DNA from: a bacterium
Lineage (GTDB): Bacteria; Patescibacteria; Microgenomatia; Levybacterales; GWA1-39-11
NCBI GenBank assembly: GCA_021825285.1
Contig: JAKAHW010000005.1
Span: 1-17,261, forward strand
Reading direction: 5' to 3'
DNA: 17,261 bases
The position numbers were made by a program, and so were the translations under genes. Below, in pieces: positions 13,183 through 17,261 of the stretch; position 1 is the first letter of the stretch; each line of letters opens with the position of its first letter. Below the pieces are notes generated by a model that made no database searches, was not told the origin of the DNA, and was given only the letters and a program-made list of their open reading frames with translations.

Positions 13183-13311
13183 TTGGAGCCCAAACCTGAA
13201 GTGAAGATCCTCCCTTGCCCCGAGTGCGGAGCCCAAATTCGTCTCGTTGTCACTGACAGCAAGACGGAAGGGTTCTCCTGTACAAAGTGCAAGAAGATCA
13301 TTCACCTTTAG
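13183..13311 (+). CDS. small zinc-ribbon protein
   Basis: A protein of 42 residues from TTG 13183, which has GAGGAG six bases upstream; a GTG at 13108 would give 67 residues but overlaps the preceding gene and lacks an RBS. It contains CPEC and, 21 residues later, CTKC, a classic zinc-ribbon spacing like that of transcription factor or ribosomal zinc ribbons. The remaining residues are basic and strand-rich. It probably binds zinc, and perhaps nucleic acid or protein. No wider domain is present, so it may be an adaptor for its neighbours. Confidence 0.6.
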   Translation: MEPKPEVKILPCPECGAQIRLVVTDSKTEGFSCTKCKKIIHL

Positions 13312-13356
13312 ACCGCGGAAGCGGACGCCGTCAACGAAACCGACAAGGAGAAACGA

Positions 13357-13770
13357 TTGATTCCCGGTGATCCTCAAGCATGGAGCTGGTTCTTCGGCCT
13401 CGTGGGAGCACTTCTGGCACTGTCCTTCGGACTTTGCCTCGCGCTTCCCGTCGAAGGCAAGAAGACATACGTCATCTGGAGCCCATTCGTATTGGGACTC
13501 GTAACGTTCCTGTTCTGGCTTTTCGTCATGCAGACGCTTGACAACCGGAACATCTCTTGCGTAGAGCAAGCAATGAGGGGCTTCAAAGACCTTTCATCGT
13601 GTCCGTCATACGACACGACTGACGCTTCAGAAATCACGCTCATCGTGGGCATTGTCTGGATCTGCACAGCGGCCGTATCCCTTCTCATGGGGCTCTTGGT
13701 CACGGGTGGAACAGCACTGCTTGAATGGGCGATAGACCGCATCTCGCGGATACTGTTTACAACCAACTAA
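13357..13770 (+). CDS. unknown membrane protein with three predicted helices
   Basis: A 137-residue protein starting at TTG 13357, with AAGGAG seven bases upstream. Hydrophobic segments lie at about 10-31, 39-60 and 93-117. The loop between the second and third holds Cys68 and Cys82, which could form a disulfide if the loop is outside. The C-terminal tail is short and amphipathic. I do not recognise a family. It sits among other small membrane proteins of the island, suggesting a membrane-associated function or complex, but that is inference from context only. Confidence 0.65.
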   Translation: MIPGDPQAWSWFFGLVGALLALSFGLCLALPVEGKKTYVIWSPFVLGLVTFLFWLFVMQTLDNRNISCVEQAMRGFKDLSSCPSYDTTDASEITLIVGIVWICTAAVSLLMGLLVTGGTALLEWAIDRISRILFTTN

Positions 13771-13792
13771 TTCCTGAAGGAAGGAAAGGTCA

Positions 13793-14080
13793 ATGGCATC
13801 CAAAGGCGACGAAATCAACGGGAGCGAGAGGTGGGGCTTTTGGTCCGATAATCACGCTGTAGCCGGAGCCCGGATTGTTGTCTATGAAGGAGCAGACGGA
13901 AAAGAGGTCCGACTGACCGGCGTCAGCTCTTATCAGAACGGAGGCTCGTACTCGTGGAAGGACAGGCAGCCTGTGGGGCGCCTGACTAAGTTCATCCGCG
14001 AGGAGAACCCGAGGGAACCAAAGCCTAGCGGCAAGCTTGCCGACAGGCCACGGCGTACCCGCTCAAAGCCAACGAGGTGA
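13793..14080 (+). CDS. unknown small protein with basic tail
   Basis: Protein of 95 residues, ATG start with a strong SD (AGGAAGGAAAGG) 2-14 bases upstream. The N-terminal two-thirds looks like a small beta-rich fold (ARIVVYEG, GKEVRLTGVSSYQNGGSYSW), and the last 35 residues are highly basic and Pro-rich (PRRTRSKPTR at the end), which would suit nucleic-acid or membrane-surface binding. No signal peptide, no Cys. Family not recognised. It is followed by a 90-base gap that holds a partial copy of the island's repeated leader. Confidence 0.65.
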   Translation: MASKGDEINGSERWGFWSDNHAVAGARIVVYEGADGKEVRLTGVSSYQNGGSYSWKDRQPVGRLTKFIREENPREPKPSGKLADRPRRTRSKPTR

Positions 14081-14170
14081 CAAATCGGCTCAAACGGCAA
14101 GAGCGACATCGTTATCGTGCTTAAGTTCACATCCCGCCAATTCGAAAACCAGAACCGATGGGAGGGTTCT

Positions 14171-14377
14171 ATGGACACCAATTCAGTCAAGATCATCATC
14201 GCCGTTCTAATCGTGCTCGCAGCACTCGCCCTGCTTGAGGCCGTCTGGCAGTCAAGAAGGGTCATCGATGCTGAGGAGAAGAAATCCCGGTTTGGGATTG
14301 TTGTGAACCAATGGTACCGGCTTGGATTCTCCTCCGCACTTGCAGGTTCGGCCATCGTTCTCGCAATCAATCTCTAG
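14171..14377 (+). CDS. small two-helix membrane protein
   Basis: A 68-residue protein; ATG 14171 is preceded by GGGAGGG, so I prefer it to the GTG at 14117. Two hydrophobic helices (about 7-22 and 52-67) flank a charged loop (SRRVIDAEEKKSRF). Topology suggests a hairpin in the membrane with a charged turn. No family is recognised. A perfect CTTGGG-GAAA-CCCAAG hairpin follows eight bases after the stop. Confidence 0.6.
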   Translation: MDTNSVKIIIAVLIVLAALALLEAVWQSRRVIDAEEKKSRFGIVVNQWYRLGFSSALAGSAIVLAINL

Positions 14378-14384
14378 CCATAAC

Positions 14385-14400
14385 CTTGGGGAAACCCAAG
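14385..14400 (+). other. GAAA-capped perfect hairpin
   Basis: CTTGGG, loop GAAA, CCCAAG. No T tract follows, so it is not a standard terminator; it could be a processing or stability element between two island genes. Confidence 0.5.
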
Positions 14401-14411
14401 ATCATAAGTCT

Positions 14412-14457
14412 CGGGAGAAAAAAGAACCGGGAACGCCAATTCACGACCGAGTTCAGG
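14412..14457 (+). repeat. island leader repeat, copy A
   Basis: 46 bases that recur at 15264-15309 with three mismatches. Both copies sit just before a gene start. The 3' end of this copy is part of the SD region of the gene at 14470. Confidence 0.85.
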
Positions 14458-14469
14458 AAAGGAACGGAA

Positions 14470-14970
14470 GTGAGCTATCTTCTCACAGAAGAAATGGTCC
14501 GTGAAGCCGTCGATTTGGTTCGACCGGCTATTGATCACATCCGGACCACGTTCGCCAAGCGAAGCCACGGCCATCTGATCGTGGTCGACCCAAACTCAGG
14601 TTCTGAACCCGAGAACCTCTACGAGGAATCCTGGGGAGATCCTGCGACGGAGTGGGAGCATTCCTACGACCTGATTGCCCAGGGAAAGGCTGACCTCTGC
14701 TTTTATACCGGCCGGAACTCCCGGACGGTTGTGACGGAGGAACCCTACCTTTTGGGCGAAGGCCACACCCAGTGGGTCGGAGCAATCGTTTCTGGCCCCA
14801 GCCGGCGACTGGTCGTTTCCTATTCGGGAGCGGAAGACTACGTGGATGAGATGATCTGCTATCTGGTCGCAGCCGCGATCCAGATGGTCTCTCGCCGCGC
14901 ATTCGCCAATCTCCCGGCGGAACTCGACTTCCCCTGGGATGAGGAGGACGAGGAACCGAACTATCGTTAA
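14470..14970 (+). CDS. conserved-looking unknown protein, 166 residues
   Basis: The start is probably GTG 14470, which follows AGGAAAGGA; the frame is open upstream to 14311 but that part overlaps the preceding gene. The protein starts helical (TEEMVREAVDLVRPAIDHI), has a central YDLIAQGKADLCFYTGRNSR segment, an EPYLLGEGHTQWVG segment, and an AGAEDYVDEM-like stretch (SYSGAEDYVDEMICYLVAAA) with an acidic tail. This resembles uncharacterised proteins I recall from Parcubacteria genomes, sometimes loosely called heme-binding/GlcG-like; I cannot verify that here. Soluble, with two Cys. It is the largest protein of the island and the best handle for finding related islands. Confidence 0.7.
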   Translation: MSYLLTEEMVREAVDLVRPAIDHIRTTFAKRSHGHLIVVDPNSGSEPENLYEESWGDPATEWEHSYDLIAQGKADLCFYTGRNSRTVVTEEPYLLGEGHTQWVGAIVSGPSRRLVVSYSGAEDYVDEMICYLVAAAIQMVSRRAFANLPAELDFPWDEEDEEPNYR

Positions 14971-14996
14971 CGACCAGAGTTCAGAAAGGCATAGCC

Positions 14997-15233
14997 ATGG
15001 CTTGGTTACAAATCTGCCCAACCTGCGGCGGAAGCGGACTCCATCTTGCGGGAGGAGGCATCGCCTACCTTTGCGTTCTTTGCGAAGGAGAAGGCCGGAT
15101 TTCCGTTCCGTTCTTCCGAACACGCGTCGAAGGCGTCCACACCGTTTTCCGGTTCGTGTGCAGCCCGGGGGTACCCGTAACCTACGACGAATTTCTCGCA
15201 GGCAAAAGGCCCACCCTGGCCGCGGCTTCTTAG
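14997..15233 (+). CDS. small DnaJ-type zinc-finger protein
   Basis: Protein of 78 residues with two CxxCxGxG-type repeats: C7-P-T-C10-GGSG and C26-V-L-C29-EGEG. In DnaJ and related proteins paired repeats of this kind form one zinc centre that holds substrate or partner proteins. There is no J domain, so this is a stand-alone single-centre finger, perhaps an adaptor. The C-terminal half (FFRTRVEGVHTVFRFV) is strand-like. ATG 14997 is preceded by GTTCAGAAAGG, which matches the 3' end of the island's repeated leader. Confidence 0.65.
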   Translation: MAWLQICPTCGGSGLHLAGGGIAYLCVLCEGEGRISVPFFRTRVEGVHTVFRFVCSPGVPVTYDEFLAGKRPTLAAAS

Positions 15234-15263
15234 TTCGTAACCACTCGAACTACGACACAGCTC

Positions 15264-15309
15264 CGGGAGAAAAAAGAACCGAGAACGCCAATTCACGTCC
15301 GAATTCAGG
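15264..15309 (+). repeat. island leader repeat, copy B
   Basis: Second copy of the 46-base element (three mismatches to 14412-14457), ending 16 bases before the ATG of the next gene. A partial match to its 3' part is also seen before the gene at 14997. Confidence 0.85.
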
Positions 15310-15325
15310 TAAGAGGGACAGACTC

Positions 15326-15496
15326 ATGGGTCATGTGATTTTGTTTCTGCTCTACTGCATGTGTATCCTGCTTGGGTTCACTGTTGTGGGCGCGACAACC
15401 GACCGATGGCTTCCGAGCATCCTTGTGTTTACGGGACTAATCCTGATTGGATTTGTGGTCTTCACGATCTCAATCCGAAATCTGAAAAGCCCGTAG
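15326..15496 (+). CDS. small two-helix membrane protein
   Basis: Protein of 56 residues, ATG start with an AAGAGGGA SD about 7 bases upstream and leader repeat B directly before it. Two hydrophobic helices (about 3-24 and 31-50) joined by a short loop (TTDRWLPS) and ending in a basic tail. Similar in plan, though not obviously in sequence, to the two-helix protein at 14171. No family recognised. Confidence 0.6.
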   Translation: MGHVILFLLYCMCILLGFTVVGATTDRWLPSILVFTGLILIGFVVFTISIRNLKSP

Positions 15497-15538
15497 CGCT
15501 TGCTGCTCGAAGCACCATCACCAGGACAGGAGAATTGG

Positions 15539-15772
15539 GTGGCTAAAATCACAGCCTCAGGTATCGTTCGCGGCACATGCCCCGAACATCCGAAATGTGC
15601 CCTCCTCGGAGGTAACGATCCGGACTTCGTAGTTCACGCGCCGTTTGCGCACCAGCGAAAAGGGGGAATCCCTGAAGTCGCCGCGCCGGCCACCTGGTCT
15701 GCCACAATGAAGCAGATCAACGATGTGGACGACCAGCCCATGATCGCCGCCATCTGGTGGGACGTGGAATAA
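15539..15772 (+). CDS. unknown small protein, last gene of the island
   Basis: Probably 77 residues from GTG 15539, with AGGAG six bases upstream; an in-frame TTG-type start at 15500 has no RBS. Contains CPEHPKC (C14, C20) close to the N-terminus, then a FVVHAPFAHQRKGG segment with His residues, and an acidic, Trp-rich end (AAIWWDVE). The Cys/His content would allow metal binding. No family recognised. It ends about 75 bases before the compound hairpin that closes the island. Confidence 0.6.
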   Translation: MAKITASGIVRGTCPEHPKCALLGGNDPDFVVHAPFAHQRKGGIPEVAAPATWSATMKQINDVDDQPMIAAIWWDVE

Positions 15773-15847
15773 TCTTTCGCAATACACGGGTAAAAACTCT
15801 ACAACCGCCAATAAGCTTGCGGAAACTCGAGGAATAACTCGTACAAG

Positions 15848-15948
15848 GTGGTCTACGGGGTGGATCGGAAAAAGAACTTAACAGTTCGCTTAGTAAGTTC
15901 GCTTACTCAGCCAAAAGCTGTTTCTTTTCTCCGATCCTCCCCCACCAC
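15848..15948. other. 100-base compound hairpin with TTCG-capped inner stem at the island's right edge
   Basis: GTGGT (15848-15852) with ACCAC (15944-15948); GGGG with CCCC; GGATCGGA (15862-15869) with TCCGATCC (15930-15937); AAAAGAA then ACAG with matching TTCTTTT/CTGT. Inside, AGTAAG (15892-15897), loop TTCG, CTTACT (15902-15907). Such a long, nested structure suggests a structured RNA or a strong terminator, although no T tract follows. Confidence 0.7.
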
Positions 15949-16027
15949 ACCCTAATTAACAATTTCAAATTTCCATTTTCCAATTGACAATTAATTCATC
16001 AATTTTTCAATTAACAATTAAATCTGT

Positions 16028-16033
16028 TACTAT
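16028..16033 (+). promoter_or_regulatory. extended -10 box for the four-helix-bundle gene
   Basis: TACTAT with 6 bases to ATG 16040, and a TG-type extended element just before it (CTGTTACTAT). A leaderless mRNA is predicted. Confidence 0.45.
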
Positions 16034-16039
16034 TTTTGT

Positions 16040-16405
16040 ATGGGAAAGTTCGATTCTGAAAAATTCTATGAAAGGCTTTATCTATTTGGTAGAAATTGCC
16101 TATTTTTAGTTCGAAGCTCTTCTAGGAATATTTATTTGAATGAATACAATTCTCAACTTATTAGATCTTCTGCTTCAGTTGGAGCAAATTACATAGAAGC
16201 TCTTGAAGCATTAAGTAAAAAAGACTTTATTCACCGTTTGAAAATATCAAGAAAAGAAGCAAGAGAATCAATACATTGGTTAAGATTATTAAAAGAGGGA
16301 AATAGTAATCCAGAAATTCCAAAACTAATAAAAGAAGCTGAAGAAATTAAAAACCTTCTTTCGTCCTCCATTCTCACCTTGGAAAAAAAGACCAAAACTG
16401 ATTAA
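16040..16405 (+). CDS. four helix bundle protein (S23/rRNA intervening-sequence protein family)
   Basis: Protein of 121 residues, all helical, with the family's features: a YLFGRNCLFLVRSS helix, the signature QLIRSSASVGANYIEA (39-54), SKKDFIHRLKISRKEARESIHWLRLL (59-84), and a final helix with NLLSSSILTL. These proteins are often encoded in intervening sequences of 23S rRNA genes, and relatives serve as accessory (Avd) proteins of diversity-generating retroelements. Here it stands between genes, flanked by AT-rich inverted repeats, with no rRNA, reverse transcriptase or template repeat nearby. Molecular role unknown; nucleic-acid binding is suspected for the family. Normal length, intact. Confidence 0.88.
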   Translation: MGKFDSEKFYERLYLFGRNCLFLVRSSSRNIYLNEYNSQLIRSSASVGANYIEALEALSKKDFIHRLKISRKEARESIHWLRLLKEGNSNPEIPKLIKEAEEIKNLLSSSILTLEKKTKTD

Positions 16406-16464
16406 TTGCCCAATTGAATAATTAATTGGAAACTGCTAATTGGAGACTGGAAACTATTGAAGTG

Positions 16465-16536
16465 AGCCTTCTGTGGGATTCGAACCCGCGACCTGCTGTT
16501 TACAAAACAGCTGCTCTACCGCTGAGCTAAGAAGGC
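16465..16536 (-). tRNA. tRNA-Thr (anticodon TGT)
   Basis: A 72-base cloverleaf: acceptor GCCTTCT/AGAAGGC, D stem GCTC/GAGC, anticodon stem GCTGT/ACAGC with loop TTTGTAA, T loop TTCGAAT (normal). The T stem GCGGG/CCCAC has one C-A mismatch. Discriminator T, no encoded CCA. It completes a set of GGT, CGT and TGT threonine anticodons within this window. Confidence 0.94.
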
Positions 16537-16634
16537 AAAATTTCCCCAATACTTCAGGGTATTTTAATTATACCAAACCCTAACACTAAATTGAAAATTA
16601 TCAACACTAACTGGAAATTGGTAACTGGAAATTG

Positions 16635-16640
16635 TATACT
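16635..16640 (+). promoter_or_regulatory. -10 box for uppP
   Basis: TATACT with 6 bases to ATG 16647. A weak -35 (TGGAAA at 16612-16617) lies 17 bases upstream. A leaderless mRNA is predicted. Confidence 0.5.
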
Positions 16641-16646
16641 AACATT

Positions 16647-17261
16647 ATGGACTTATTCCACGCACTTATCCTGGGCGTAATCGAAGGAATCACAGAATTT
16701 CTTCCCATCTCCTCTACCGGCCACTTAATTCTAGCCTCAAAGCTTTTTTCCATTCCTTCAACCGAATTTGTCAAAACATTTGAAATCGCAATTCAATCAG
16801 GCGCTATCCTTTCCGTTATTGTGCTTTACGCTCGCAAACTATTAAAAGACATCGAGCTTCTCAAGCGTGTCATCGTAGCCTTCATTCCAACCGGCATTTT
16901 GGGTTATATCCTTTATAAATTAGTTAAAACCTACCTTCTCGGGAACGCAAACGTGGTACTTTTGAGCCTATTCTGGGGAGGAATTGCCCTTATTGCCGTA
17001 GAATGGTACTTTAAACGCACAAAACACACCGGAAGCAACATAGATAGGGTTTCATATAGAAAAGCCATTATTATAGGCCTTTTTCAGGCAATTTCGATGG
17101 TTCCGGGAGTCTCACGCGCTGCCGCGACAATTGTAGGAGGAATGTTTGTAGGCTTGCCTCGTAAAGCAGCAGTTGAATTTTCCTTTATGCTTGCTATTCC
17201 CACCATGCTTGCCGCAACACTTTTAGATCTTTCAAAAACCAGCACGAATTTCTCACCCTCC
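16647..17261 (+). CDS. uppP: undecaprenyl-diphosphatase (UppP/BacA), 5' part
   Basis: The integral membrane enzyme removes one phosphate from undecaprenyl pyrophosphate so the carrier lipid can be reused in wall synthesis; it also confers bacitracin tolerance. The 205 residues present include both family motifs: EGITEFLPISSTGH (13-26) and GLFQAISMVPGVSR (144-157, catalytic region). Several membrane helices are visible. Roughly the last quarter lies beyond the window. ATG 16647 is placed by the -10 box 6 bases upstream and there is no SD. Confidence 0.95.
   Translation, partial: MDLFHALILGVIEGITEFLPISSTGHLILASKLFSIPSTEFVKTFEIAIQSGAILSVIVLYARKLLKDIELLKRVIVAFIPTGILGYILYKLVKTYLLGNANVVLLSLFWGGIALIAVEWYFKRTKHTGSNIDRVSYRKAIIIGLFQAISMVPGVSRAAATIVGGMFVGLPRKAAVEFSFMLAIPTMLAATLLDLSKTSTNFSPS

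Larger units (their letters stand above)
15970..16454. repeat. imperfect inverted repeats flanking the four-helix-bundle gene
   Basis: The left arm (15970-15997) read on the minus strand is GAATTAATTGTCAATTGGAA plus AATGGAAA. The right arm (16416-16454) has AATTAATTG, then AATTGGA, then CTGGAAA in the same order. AATTG-rich runs extend on both sides (15951-16020 and 16590-16634). This looks like an intervening-sequence-type element around the gene at 16040. Confidence 0.5.

Noticed and set aside
13168..15811. Long minus strand reading frames across the GC-rich island
   Set aside because: They mirror the plus strand genes, lack SDs and have Arg/Pro/Ser-rich shadow composition, whereas the plus strand genes have good RBSs and sensible products.
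16040..16405. Avd accessory gene of a diversity-generating retroelement
   Set aside because: The protein belongs to the right superfamily, but there is no reverse transcriptase, template repeat or variable repeat in the window.

Overview
The window looks like a chromosomal piece of a small-genome, AT-rich bacterium, most likely Patescibacteria/CPR (Microgenomates-like). This is inferred from the style of the genes: LytR_C-domain envelope proteins, many small unknown soluble proteins, a diverged UppS-like prenyltransferase and apparently leaderless genes. No 16S gene or other decisive taxonomic marker is present.

Layout. 1-221: end of a CAP/SCP-domain protein. 329-2947: a multi-PAS sensor histidine kinase overlapping its receiver protein, then a 21-bp tandem repeat. 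3073-5961: RNase HII (with a duplicated terminator), a PAP2 phosphatase and a large unknown protein. 5958-8723: UppS homologue (-), ribosomal protein bL33 (+, structured leader), tRNA-Thr(GGT), a P-loop kinase (-) and an unknown protein (-). 8794-10998: tRNA-Tyr, an orphan receiver protein and two convergent LytR_C membrane proteins. 11199-11723: unknown protein. 11779-12959: no intact protein gene, but a complete tRNA-Thr(CGT) lying inside the anticodon loop of a second tRNA, two possible coding remnants, a candidate structured RNA and a run of hairpins. 12960-15772: a GC-rich island of nine short, closely packed + strand genes, most preceded by a Shine-Dalgarno sequence. 15848-15948: a long compound hairpin closing the island. 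16028-16536: S23/four-helix-bundle gene with imperfect flanking inverted repeats, and tRNA-Thr(TGT). 16647-end: start of uppP.

How it fits together. PAP2, the UppS homologue and UppP are all candidates for making or recycling the polyprenyl-phosphate carrier used in envelope assembly. The two LytR_C proteins and the CAP protein are also envelope-directed. The histidine kinase and the two receiver proteins supply signalling.

Two translation styles are visible. Outside the island, most first genes have a -10 hexamer ending only 5-9 bases before the start codon, implying leaderless mRNAs; bL33 and the kinase-coupled receiver gene have an SD. Inside the island most genes have an SD. This, with the GC shift, makes the island foreign in origin or an assembly join. 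The strongest candidates for something undescribed are the tRNA within a tRNA, the GC-rich island with its repeated leader, and the dense RNA-structure zone between them.
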